A model generated the notes under the pieces. That model was not told the origin of the DNA and did no database searches. It saw nothing but the letters and a program-made list of their open reading frames with translations. DNA of 64,000 bases from Galerina marginata (lineage: Eukaryota; Basidiomycota; Agaricomycetes; Agaricales; Galerinaceae): positions 2,976,001 through 3,040,000 of the forward strand of contig JAECYW010000008.1 in NCBI GenBank assembly GCA_023014335.1, in the 5' to 3' direction. Both the position numbers and the translations under genes were made by a program. Positions 47,632 to 58,716 of this stretch are shown piece by piece (position 1 is the stretch's first letter; the number at the start of each line of letters is the position of its first letter).

Positions 47632-48856
47632 TTGGGAGACTGCTCAAATTATGAGCTTCTTCGGGTCGGAAAAGGCTGTGAAGGAGAAGTAAAACGATGG
47701 CCAGTTGGTAAGTTGAGATTGCAAGAGGTTGTCTGTTATTTAGCGGAAACATGGTTAGAAATTATAGGTTTACTTGTTGTTATTGACGGGGCGTTGGCTT
47801 CGATGTCTACATACTCGATATGCCCCTCTCGACGCCAATGAGTTATCCTCATAGTCGCCGAGCTGGCCATTCCACTAAATTTTCACCTCACCTCGCTGGA
47901 CTATTTTTAATCCTTACCAAAATAATTGTTGCAGGAATTGGATGGGAACATTTCACTTTTGTTATGCGTCGAACTTCGAAGAACGCGGCGATGATTACAG
48001 GAAGAACAGATCAGAAAATGTGAAGCACCGGCATCCATTTGGACACGAAGTTGAGCCACTCGTTCATTCCTTTTGCCGCTAGAGCAAAATGAGGACACTG
48101 CGCTTTAGAAACCTATCAGCTGAAAATGATAGCATGAGGACAGACGAAGACTTCCCAAGGCTATTAATAACCTTGGGGAATCGTTAAAAATAAGCACACC
48201 AGCGCATGCCGACAAAATGGCTGCACACCGTACGTCTAAATCAAGGTAAATACTCCTTTAATAGTTCCTTGCTTAGCCTCCTATTTTATCGAGTCCTTCT
48301 TCAACGGCTACTTAGCCGTCGGGAGCCGTCCTAACCGCCTTGAATACCCTTGCGAACGACGATGCGCCAGCGCATTCCTGTCTCGTCATCTGCCCTTACC
48401 AGTGGGGATGCCAAGAGCGTTACTTTCTATTCATAGCCATCAACTGAAGAATTCGGGCTAGCAACTGGCACGCAACGGAATGAATCCTAGTCCCAGGACT
48501 CGGCTTCCTTAGCAATAACAAAGATAACTTTGTCCACGCGTTCCAGTTCATCGACGAACGATGCAATATCTGGTAAGTTTCTTATCTTGACTGTTTTGAG
48601 GTCAAGGGAACTGATCAAAAGATTCGTATGTCAAGCTCGTCGTCCTCGCGGCTAGCAATTCTAAAATACCATCCCGAAATATTCCATATGTCCCAGATGT
48701 GCTGGAGACTCGTGAAACCTCCCCCAGATAGCAGAAAGCATACGAATCTTTCTCATCAACAGTAAAGATCCATGCGTTGCTTGATGTAGGCTGTGGCTTA
48801 AAAAGAGGTCCTTCAAAGTCGAATTTGTATTCCTCGTAAACCCATCGTTTGTCGCA
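47632..48856. other. Intergenic stretch
   Basis: About 1.2 kb with only short frames. A frame antisense to the start of the sedolisin gene (48602-49027, minus) is a shadow. The sedolisin promoter must lie at the right end. Confidence 0.4.
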
Positions 48857-50773
48857 ATGCTTTCCCGGTTTCTCTACCTCGCCGCGCTCGTGGCAACGGC
48901 TCTCGCCAATCCATCGTTCCTGAGCATGGTCGTTCATGACTCTCGTCCTGGTGCTCCCGATGGCTTTGTCCAGCAAGGCGCTGCTTCGACCGATCAGACC
49001 ATCAAACTCCGCATTGCGCTTCACCAAACTAATATCGCCGGCCTTCAGGATGCCTTAATGGCTGTCAGCACTCCAGGAAATGCACTTTACGGCCAACATT
49101 TGACGAAGGAAGAGGTATTTACCGACCGTTATTATCCGCCGCTAGTGCTGACCAGGTTATCCAGGTAGAAGCCTTCGTCGCCCCACCTGCCGATACTGTT
49201 TCCCTTGTCAACGAATGGCTTTCCAGCAACGATATAACTGCCAAATCAGTTTCACCGGCTGGCGACTGGCTCGAATTCTCCATTCCTATCAGCAAAGCTA
49301 ACACTCTCCTCGCGGCCAAATTCCAAGTATTCCAACACACCGAAACCGGAAAAGAGTTCGTTCGTACTCTTTCGTACTCGGTCCCTGCTGTATTGCAGGA
49401 TCACATTGAAGTCGTACACCCAACCACAACGTAAGATTTAAATTCTTTTTTTGTTGCATATGTCACTGAATGAATTATGAAGATTCGACAACCCATTTGT
49501 TCATCTCCCTTTCGTGTCTGTTCCACAAGCTCCAGTTGAATCACGGGAGACTGCTGACCTGGAAGAACGTGCCGCCCAGTCGTGTGCGACCGCCGTTACT
49601 CCCGCGTGTCTTGAGGCGCTATACGGCATCCCCACCACAGCTGCGACCCAATCCTCTAACGTTCTAGGGGTGTCAGGATTCATCCAACAGTTTGCCAATA
49701 AGGCTGATCTCACAACGTTCCTGAAAGCAAACCGACCCGACATCCCGAGCACGACCACCTTCACCCTCGAGACTCTGGACGGAGGCGAGAATCCCGCATC
49801 GCCAGTCGGTATTGAGGCCAATTTGGACATTCAGTACACTGTCGGCATCGCCTCTCTGGTACCCAACGTCTTTATTTCCGTCGGTAATAATTTCCAGGAC
49901 GGTGCCCTGGAAGGATTCCTTGATATCATCAACTTACTCCTCGGCCAATCGAACCCTCCGAGTGTCCTGACCACCTCTTATGGACAAAACGAAAACACTA
50001 TTTCTCGCAGTCTAGCCAAGTAAGTAAATTTTAGCGATAACAATTTTAAAATTTTGACTAATCATTTGAAAATCAGCTCTTTGTGCAACGCTTACGCCCA
50101 GCTTGGTGCTCGCGGAACTTCCATCCTATTCGCCTCAGGAGATGGTGGCGTATCCGGGTCCCAATCGGCTTCTTGCAAGAATTTCGTCCCCACTTTCCCT
50201 TCAGGTTGTCCATTTATGACCTCCGTTGGTGCCACGACAGGGAACCCCACAGAAACTGCCGCGACCTTCTCATCAGGTGGTTTCTCCAACTTCTTCGGTC
50301 AGCCATCTTATCAGTCAACTGCCGTCGCTTCCTACCTTAAAGCTCTGGGCACCACCAACTCTGGCAAATTCAACACCTCAGGACGCGCCTTCCCCGATGT
50401 CTCTGCCCAAGGCCAGAATGTACAAATCGTCGTTTCCGGTAAAACTGAGGCCGTCGCCGGGACCAGTTGCTCAAGTCCAATCTTTGCGAGCGTCATTGCC
50501 TTGTTGAACGACCAGCTAATTGCCGCTGGAAAACCACGTCTCGGTTTCTTGAACCCATTCCTTTACTCCGCTGCTGGTGCAGCTGCGCTCAACGATATCA
50601 CCACTGGTACGTGCTTGATGTCCATGACCATTTTGCCCTGTATTAACGATGTGAACGCAGGGGACAACCCGGGATGCAGCACCAACGGCTTCCCAGCTAA
50701 AGCCGGATGGGATCCAGTCACCGGTCTCGGAACACCGAACTTTGCGAAGTTGAAGGCTGCAGTGGGTTTGTAA
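48857..50773 (+). CDS. Secreted tripeptidyl peptidase, sedolisin family (S53)
   Basis: ATG at 48857 encodes a signal peptide (MLSRFLYLAALVATALA). The activation prodomain follows, with IALHQTNIAGLQDALMAVST and GNALYGQHLTKEEVEAFV, typical of pro-kumamolisin domains. The catalytic domain starts near TPACLEALYGIPTTAATQ. Key residues are visible: Glu and Asp of the SED triad in GIEANLDIQYTVG, the oxyanion Asp in ILFASGDGGVSGS, the nucleophile Ser in VAGTSCSSPIFASVIALL, and the calcium site in GWDPVTGLGTPNFAKL. About five exons and roughly 570 residues agree with fungal TPP (grifolisin/aorsin-like) enzymes. These are secreted and release tripeptides at acid pH. All catalytic residues are present, so it should be active. 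Confidence 0.9.
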
Positions 50774-51296
50774 ATAACCTTCTTTTTTCGATATTGGGGA
50801 TCTATATATATACCACAAAGTTAGATAGCAAGGGAAAGCATCGAATTCAAAATCTTTTTTATTCCAAAGTGTCACGGTAGCGCAAAGCTATCTAAACAAG
50901 TAATTAAAGGACGCGAAATGCATGCGAGTTTCGATACCTTAGGTGAATTCCAGCGGCCAAAACCCAGCAACAGCTTTCGGTGAGTAAATCGATGACCAAC
51001 TCAGAAATATGTTTTCTTGATTGCTTCGTGGACTCAGGACCTCTTCCTCGGAGACGAGATATCACTGCTCCATCCTATTTTACGCCATCATACTTAGTGC
51101 GACTGGCTATTAATAACAGATACTACATGCATTCACTCATACCTCAGTTCCAGGCTTTACGGCGAGTAACCATTATTGTCTGCAAGCTTAGTTAGTTTTA
51201 AATATGTAGTTCCAGTTGTAGATTACACGGCACGGTCCAAGGATTGAACGCCGGTTCTCCGAGAGTTTTAGTATGTGGGCAAGCTAGCATTACATT
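50774..51296. other. Intergenic stretch left of the foldback element
   Basis: About 520 bp of 3' flank of the sedolisin gene and unassigned sequence. It ends in ATTACATT (51289-51296), the probable target-site duplication. Confidence 0.4.
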
Positions 51297-53115
51297 ATGC
51301 TCGGCCAAGTGACGATTTAATATTCCCGAGAATAGACGTTCCGGGAATACGTATCAGGTCAATTTCACGTCATTAGGTACCTTATATACTCTTTACAAAC
51401 ATAATCTACCGTGTTCTGGATGTATTAGTGGCCCCGAGAATAGAAAAACCACCCGAGAATATTGAAAAACCACCCGAGAATAGAAACATGGCCCCGAGAA
51501 TCGAAAAATCACCCGAGAATAGACACAGGAGGCCCGAGAATGGATTGGTCACCCCAGAGTGAATCAATCCATGCGCGCGCAGATTCATGGAAATTTATTT
51601 TCTATCTACTCTCGGGACTGTAAATGTACTCTCGGGCAAATTTCAGGATGACATCACCCTGCTTACGTCATGTGCCTCACCCAAAATAGGACGGTTTTCG
51701 GTCGAGGCAGAGTGGCAACCTGGGGGATGTACAACTAAGGTACAAAATATACATCTAAAGAACCGCATTAAAGAGATCTATTGAATGGTATCCTTTTCGA
51801 GAGTCTCTGAGCACTTTGTGCTACGAAATGAAGCTGATGAGCATCGTTGTCATCTTGTTGTCATCTGTGGAGAGAATTGATGGCGAGGCACGTGATCACG
51901 CGCGTCTCAATTCGCCATCGCGCTTTACGCGAAGAATGAGCTCCTTGGTGACATTTATGCGAAATTTGGCAGGTCAACCAGATAGTAAGTATTAAATCAC
52001 AGCTCAGTCTGTGTAGAATGGAGTCTAGGTATTGAAAGTACTTATTGAATGATAGCTAGGTACATGATAAGTAAAAGGTAAGATGGGGTACTCACCTCAC
52101 TACTTGTGAAAAGGACTAAGGAAGTACAGCATTGCAATGTAGACAGTGGGTAAGAATAAATAATGAGATACTTGATTCTACAGAGACATAGGAACAAGGG
52201 AGTGCGTGGCGCACCACGGCAAGTCAGTCGGAATTTAAGAGAAGCTGCTGCAGGCAAGGCATCAGCGTCTATAATATACAGCATTAAGATTACCTTCAAA
52301 TTTTTTACTCCACATATTCTGACTGTACTTGACTAGCCTCATGAAATTTCTCAAGGATTTTCGGCCAAAACTGGCTTCCCTGCGTTCAGAGGAAAGCAGC
52401 TTTGCGTGAAGCGCGACGGCGAATTGACGCGCCTGATCACGTGCCTCGCCATCAATTCTCTCCACAGGTGACAACGATGCTCATCGGCTTCATCTCGTGG
52501 CACAAAGTGCTCAGAGACTCTTGAAATTGGTACCATTCGATAGGGCTCGTTAATGCGATTCTGTAGATGTATATTTTGTACCTTAGTCGTACATCCCCCA
52601 GGTTGCCACTCTGCCTTGAGTCCTTGACTGAAAACCAACCTATTTTGGGTCAGGCACATGACGTAAGCACCATGATCTTATCTACCCAAGATTACAGAAA
52701 GTCGCCAGAAAGTACCTATACAGATCCGAGAATACACTAGGACACATTGTCACCAGAGAGTAAATAGCTCACCCGAGAGTACATAGTTTCCCCGAGAATA
52801 AAAAAATTTCCATGAATCTGCGCGCGCATGGCTTGATTTGTTCTCGGGTGCCCAATCCATTCTCGGGCCTCCAGTGTCTATTCTCGGGTGATTTTTCTAT
52901 TCTCGGGCCTCATGTTTCTGTTGTCGTGTGGTTTTTCGATACTCTCGGGTGGGTTCTCTATTCTCGGGTCTCCTAATTCATCTAGAACCCAGTAAATTAT
53001 GTTTATGAAGAGTACATAAGGTACCTAGTTACATAAAATTAACCCAATACATATTCCCGGGACCAACCCGGGACGTCTATTCTCGGGAATATTAAATCGT
53101 CACTTGGCCGAGCAT
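51297..53115. mobile_element. Foldback-type DNA element with very long inverted arms
   Basis: The left end ATGCTCGGCCAAGTGACG and the right end CGTCACTTGGCCGAGCAT are exact inverse complements. The arms extend about 640 bp (51297 to about 51935) and about 715 bp (about 52399 to 53115), with many mismatches and indels, around a spacer of about 460 bp. Arm interiors carry clustered copies of the motif CCCGAGAATAG (left) or CTATTCTCGGG (right). Both arms share TGGCAACCTGGGGGATGTAC and CGAGGCACGTGATCA. ATTACATT/ATTACATA flank the ends as an 8-bp, 7-of-8 target-site duplication. No transposase frame is present, so the element is non-autonomous. Confidence 0.82.
51326..51545. repeat. Short direct repeats CCCGAGAATAG in the left arm
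   Basis: Seven copies or near-copies of CCCGAGAAT(A/G) occur here: one at 51325 and six between 51434 and 51541, spaced roughly 18-27 bp. The right arm (52740-53095) holds the complementary array. Such sub-terminal repeats are usual binding sites for a transposase in foldback-type elements; no function is shown here. Confidence 0.7.
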
Positions 53116-53421
53116 ATTACATACATACCATCCCCGACCCTATGCACCGTATCCCATTCGGCTCATGGTGGATCATATACTCGAGTAAATCCAACAAGGA
53201 CTGCCGACCATGCCCGTGTGCTTGACTTCCTAGGACGTCTGCTGGCCTGTCTATTCGTCATCCTTCATCGCCTTCGTCATTTTCGCCCATGTCTACATAA
53301 AGGGCCGGAGCTGGAAGGGCTTCGAGATATAGTCTGATCGCTTCTCGAAACTGTCGGTCTAATTCTCTGCGAAATTAATATGAATTCGTTTTGAATTGCA
53401 AAGATAGTGCATGGAGGATAG
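53116..53421. other. Short stretch between foldback element and pseudogene
   Basis: About 300 bp beginning with the right copy of the target-site duplication (ATTACATA, 53116-53123). No gene seen. Confidence 0.4.
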
Positions 53422-54640
53422 TCACTTCGATTTTTTGTTCTTTTTGATTATTAATACTTCGTTAATCGTCCGCGATGTGTGCTTCTGAAGGGGCTCATCC
53501 ATAGTAAGATAGCTGAACCGAAGTCGGGACGAAGATAAGAGGCTATACTGCATCTGCAAATCTGACCATTCGTACAAGAAGGTCCATGAATTTGCGTCCA
53601 TGGTGCTTTTCGGGAGGGCGAGCGCGGGGAGGATGGGAAGCGTCCAGCATTTCGAGTCACCTACGAAACGATGTCCAGGTGAGAAAGAGCCCCAGATATC
53701 CTTTCTTTGGAGATCCTCGACGTCGATCATCTGCCATCCTCGGCCAGCATATTTGTCGAGGGCCGCTTTCCGTTCTTCAGTATCAGGATCAAGGAGCGGC
53801 GTTAGTCGAACGTCGCGAGGGGTACTATAATGAATAAGCCTTGTCGTGGGTAATTATGTTCATGACGCACGCTAAAGATTCAAGAAAATGAGCATCAGAA
53901 AGACACAGCTGAATAGTCACTCGAATGATAGTTCAAGACGATTTCAAGAGGTGACTGCAATAAAGTGATTAGCTGGATTTTGGGGTGTGGTTCGGACTGT
54001 TCGAAGTTTAACACCATCTTCGCGCCGAAATAGCCGTCTTTCTCCTTCGCGTCATTAAACTGAACGTCCTTCCAAGGAGTTAAATCCTCGTCATCGGGGT
54101 CATAGTATCCAGCTATCATTTGCTCGACACTGAGCTCACGACCCTTCATAGTTCGATGGAGAACTAATTTATACCCGATGCTCCGGAGCCAAAGAGCAAT
54201 AGGCTTGCGGAAGTGATGTTCGAAGTAGAAATCCAGGTCTGATTCAGGACATACCTCGCGCGCCATGAACTGCAACGCTGTTGATCCTGATATGAACATC
54301 CTAGTGGCAGATTGTAGTTCCCGAAACCTGGAATTTGTTTCGAGGTAAGTATCGGCCAAGGACATTTTGGATGTCGAAGCGGTGCCGAATATAGAATAAA
54401 ACAGCGTCTCACCTCTTTACACGTCCGGGAATACCGAAAAAGGTCGCCGGGAGAGAGGTCGTCCAGTAAGATATCCATCGTTGGTCGCCTGCTGGGAAAG
54501 GTATTATGAACGTCGCTTTCTTTCGGACATAGATACCCAGCTCTTACAGCATTTTTTGAAGATTCGTGGCAGCAATCAAAACGTCCGGGCATCATACGTT
54601 GGAAGGTGGAAGTCAGTGGCAGACTCATGCCACATGGCAT
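53422..54640 (-). pseudogene. Decayed F-box-like / nucleotidyltransferase-like basidiomycete protein
   Basis: Pieces of a familiar mushroom protein type follow in order on the minus strand. They are an F-box-like start (LLDDLSPGDLFRYSRTCKEV), VLFYIRHRFDIQNVLGRYL in a shifted frame, FRELQSATRMFISGSTALQF and ESDLDFYFEHHFRKPIALWL. After a good intron comes STCVMNIITHDKAYSL, then an in-frame TAG, then LDPDTEERKAALDKYAGRGW in another frame. Frame changes near 54405 and near 54325, the TAG near 53832, and further shifts near 53800 are not removed by plausible introns. A 95-nt intron could bypass the first two but would delete conserved sequence. The C-terminal end (stop at 53422) is intact. The start (54640 or 54478) is uncertain. 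I conclude that it is a pseudogene, with some risk that unusual splicing rescues it. Confidence 0.65.
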
Positions 54641-55026
54641 TGGTAAAAAGTTAAAACCTCAGGCCTTTTGTATTGTGTGACATCGATCACATGATTGTAC
54701 GCGACGCGTTCCGGCAGGTGCTCTCAACAAGCTCTCAACAAGCTTGCAGCAATGCAACTCAGCAACAAAGGAACCAACATGCACTTTCAATTTTGGGACC
54801 TGGCTAACTGTTCATAGCTCACATAAGTTCACGGTCGAGAGCCTACAAAAACTGTAAACATCATAACCAAAAGATCTGCTCTCTGGTATCCTATTTGCCG
54901 CCTCCAATAGTTCACTCTTTATCGACGATGTTATGCTTACACTCGCAAAATTTGTTTATCATTGTGTCGACAATCGTGACTATATACCGACAGCATCCCC
55001 GGCGGGAGAGCGGGTAGCTAGAGCGT
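54641..55026. other. Intergenic stretch
   Basis: About 390 bp, with a short direct repeat (GCTCTCAACAAGCTCTCAAC near 54720). Nothing else seen. Confidence 0.35.
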
Positions 55027-57138
55027 CTACAGTCTGATACCTTGGTCACGGACAGGAGGAGGAAGCCCATTTCCAAGTAAGATCCGAGTTCCTGTGCTAG
55101 TCACACCGTCGATGGTCAAGAACAGGAAAGCTGATAGAAGATGTCAAGAGTTAATTGATTTTTGGGAAAAAGTTGGCGTGTAATCCATACCTGGTCCAGG
55201 TGGGAAGACTCTGTTGTTGGGTGGGCTTCTAACAGTGAGAGTCTTTCGATCAGCAGAAAGTTTTGTATCCGCGAAGACGAGACGTTGTGATGAATGGAAA
55301 GCATGGGAAGAAAACCCAAGGTCCATGAAGGCAACTAAAACGGACCAAAAATTGTCAAAGAATGAAAATCTTTATCTGAACAAAGACTCACGTTGTACGG
55401 AAGATGCTTTGAGATTCTTTGGAATGGAAACCTCAATCTGGAATTGGTCGTTGAACGCCATCTTGGGCGGGACCTTTATTAATTGCGGTCGTGCGCCTGA
55501 CATAAATGGCGGGTTCAAGAATTCGACCCGGAATTCCCTGCAAGGTAGATTCTCAATGAACGTCTACAAAGAAGGCCAAGAAACCTACGTATGGAATGTG
55601 GTTGTATTGTCGACAAGAGTGTTCGGATTCGAACCAGCTATCATAATGTTTCTAATAAGAATGGATTAGAATTAGCAGATGAGTCACTTTGACTAAGAAC
55701 GAGATGGTACCCAGACGGTGTCAAAGTGGCCGACGAGTGATACAGTCGTGGAATGTTCGTGGTGGGAAGCCCATCGTTGCTAATTCGCTTCCCAAGTGGG
55801 GCGTCAGGAGTGTAAAGCGATGGAGTAAACCTGGATTAGAGAATCAGCGATTACGAATGGTTAGAGAAACTAAACTATTACACTGGATGATCTGCGTTAG
55901 ACGCAGCGTTGATAGCGTTGGCTACAGAGTTGATAGCTGGATACCCAGTCCCCGCACCATTCGTGATGAGAACTTGTCCATTTGGGAGGAGGATCATTTC
56001 GGGCATTATTCGACCTTCTAGGAGGTGCTCGACCTGCCACCCCTTCTTAATGCCAGCGGGAGTGAGGGTAAGGCGACTGCACTGGTCTGATGCTGGATCT
56101 TGGGAAGAAAGTTGGGCAGAGGGAGTCTGGTCATTCGCTGTGCTACCACCGCAGACAAGGACTTCCGGTATAAAATCTGGAGGAGATAAAGGGAGCAGGG
56201 TAGCGGTACCGTCAAAGGGATTCGATACTCGGACACCATTTGGGATTTCTGGCAGGATTGTTTCAGTGTTTTTCTCGATGTCATATATAATGGTTTGATT
56301 GTTCGCGATCATCAGGACTGTGCCATCCGGAAGAGCGAAGACTCTGGAGAAGAATCATTAACATCGATGGAGTCCACGTTCTTAGGAAATGAATCTACCG
56401 AGGGAAGAGGTTTGCTGGGAGAGTCCTCTCGAGGAAAGGCGATGGGCGAGGAACACCTCCATCCTTCGGAGGGAAAAATTCAAAGCTGTTCACAGGATCC
56501 GTATTATAAAAAGGACTGGATTCATGTATCCCACCAACGATCATCTGTTCTCGAATATTCAGGAAGTGTTTTCCTGACGGAAAAAGGATGACGACGTACA
56601 AGAGAACCGTCAGAAATTCGGATTGACGACGTATACCATCGAGTTTCAGCCAGATGAAGGGTTGTTGGATTTTCAACGATAGCACATCCTACGCCGTTGG
56701 GTTCGTTGCAAGGTTCAAAAATTCTGATTCCCATACGACCATCGAGAGCTGGAGTTATCGCTAACGGGATATTTCCACCAAGACTAACCTAAAATACAGA
56801 CCCGCTTCAGTTCATGAAAGCCAGGAAAGAAGAAGGTTTACCATTGTTCCGTTACTCAAAAATCCTCCTGAGCCACAGAACGAGTCAGTGATAAGATTCA
56901 GGGGCGACGCTGTATTGGTCTCAAAGTTCCACAGCGCCCCCCACGCGGAATGACCGTTGATCATCAACGGATCATTACTGGCCCTGTTGAAGAAAATAGC
57001 CAAGGTAGGCGATACCACTATTGCCTCCAAGGCGAGCACGCCAGTCGTTCCATTCTGGACAAATTCCCAACGAGGGGCAGCGGCGAAGGCAACGCCAACT
57101 AGAGCTAGTACCGGAGCAAGGAAGATTGGGCCACGCAT
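55027..57138 (-). CDS. Secreted glyoxal oxidase (copper radical oxidase, AA5_1)
   Basis: ATG at 57138 gives a signal peptide ([20 protein letters not shown]) and the mature start [20 protein letters not shown]. Key residues of the copper-radical site are visible after splicing: Cys in [15 protein letters not shown] (the Cys of the Tyr-Cys cofactor), Tyr in [14 protein letters not shown], the Tyr-His pair in [16 protein letters not shown], and His in [17 protein letters not shown]. Kelch-like beta-propeller phrases occur ([29 protein letters not shown]). The C-terminal domain reads [15 protein letters not shown] and ends [19 protein letters not shown] with stop at 55027. About eight introns splice in phase. 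These enzymes oxidise aldehydes such as glyoxal and supply H2O2 to lignin peroxidases outside the cell. All ligands are present, so activity is expected. Confidence 0.9.
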
Positions 57139-58716
57139 TATTCTGGGAAGACGACTTTCCTCGGTCGCTGAAACCAAGGTAGAACTCCATGGCATTTATA
57201 CCTACCAGTCGCCCAATATCCCAGGTGTTAAAACCACGATTCCCAGAAGAGCTGAGCAGCAACCCAAATAAAGTTTCTTCTTTACATGAATCGGTGAGTT
57301 ACAGGATGAACACGAGGATGCAATTGCTTTACCACCTCTCCCTTACTCGGGAAACTGAAACACTCGTGGGTGAAAAGAATGCTCAAGCCGAAAGAGCCTG
57401 GCCGTCTCCTTTGGCTTGAAGGCTGTGGTTCTCCCAAGGGGTTCCAAGAGCCGATGAAAGCGTCTCAGCGTCAAGTTAATAAAAGCTATTTCCTGTGAAC
57501 AGAAGTAGAACCACGTCTGTCTGTACACCTCATCGATTGTTAGAGGGGGTAACGCAGTATGCACACAGATAGTCGCTAGCAGAGGGTTTGAGCTTAAATG
57601 GCTCATCAAGAATTGCATCAAAGTCATGCTCACTAGTTTTATATGACGGATCATGAGCTTCAAGCTGAGCATCGTAACCTCCTTGATGAACTGGTATCAG
57701 TCCATGAACCTCGACTCGGAGAAGGTTAATGACAAATACGGGGATCAAGAGACACAGCACACAGCTGACTTTTCTCGAAGGATGTCAGCGGACACCTCTC
57801 AGCCATTCGATGAGACCCGAGGCCGAGGTTGCAAGAATTCCCGAAATATCGACTCTTCTGAGAAGGTCAGATCATAGTATGGCTATTCCTCGAGCCTCTA
57901 AGCGGAACACGATAGAGGCATTTGAGATCCGGTTGTCGTTTACTGTGCTGATGAAGTCATTTGGCTCAATGGTGGACCTTGGATTCTCGAACGTTCCCGG
58001 CGGGATGACGACAAACAAGAGAGCTAAAAGCGGTCAAATGAACAGTAATAATACCTTTTCCTTGGTGCATGCGAGATATGCAAAGGCTCCCACCAAATAG
58101 AGCTTCGTCGACAATTTCTTTCCACAGCGACCAGTAGATTCCACGTTCTTAAAGACGTCAGGAATCTGTTACTCGATTTGAGAATGTTTAAGTTTGCGCA
58201 AACGTCCAGGCATTGGAGCAGAAGTAAAGTTGCCTTGACCAAGAAGTCTTCGTCTGAGAGCCAGTGAGAGGAAAAGACAGGAAAAGACTCACAACGAACG
58301 CGATCAATTATTTTTCCATCTGATGATGCCGGGCCGGCACCACACTGGTCCCTTCTTCCTCCCATCACTTGGCGCATTTTCGTAACCTTGCTGTACTCTC
58401 CAATCGTACACAGCTGTGGAGCATTCTGCCCAGTGGACGCGGTCTGGGTTAAAGTTCAGTGCTGATGCCGCTGCTGCCCTTGGACCGTTGGAAGCGGTGG
58501 CACAGTCAGATAGTGCCTCAGATTTGTATGATGTATGAATCGGTAAGGTAAGAACGTTAACGTGGTTTTTACTAACAATATTCTCGAATTATAGTTATCC
58601 GCCAGAGATAGGTCTCTTCCGTCAGTGAAAGTATTTTTCTGACTGGATTCAAGATGGTTTTACAACATAGCTTCTCAAAATTAGATGCAACGCAGATTGC
58701 AACCTCCATCCCAGTT
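57139..58716. other. Unresolved region with minus-strand coding-like fragments
   Basis: Several minus-strand frames look partly coding, for example NPDRVHWAECSTAVYDW (near 58420), KLYLVGAFAYLACTKEK followed by a plausible intron to LLFVVIPPGTFENPR (near 58000), and a 109-codon frame at 57343-57672. They cannot be joined into one model without stops, and no family is recognised. This may be a diverged intron-rich gene or a decayed one. Confidence 0.3.

Noticed and set aside
48602..49027. 141-codon minus-strand frame
   Set aside because: Antisense to the signal peptide and prodomain of the sedolisin gene; a shadow.
51434..51545. CRISPR-like array (short repeats CCCGAGAATAG spaced 18-27 bp)
   Set aside because: The repeat unit is too short and imperfect, spacers are AT-rich fragments, the array is mirrored in an inverted arm, and the genome is eukaryotic. 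It belongs to the foldback element.
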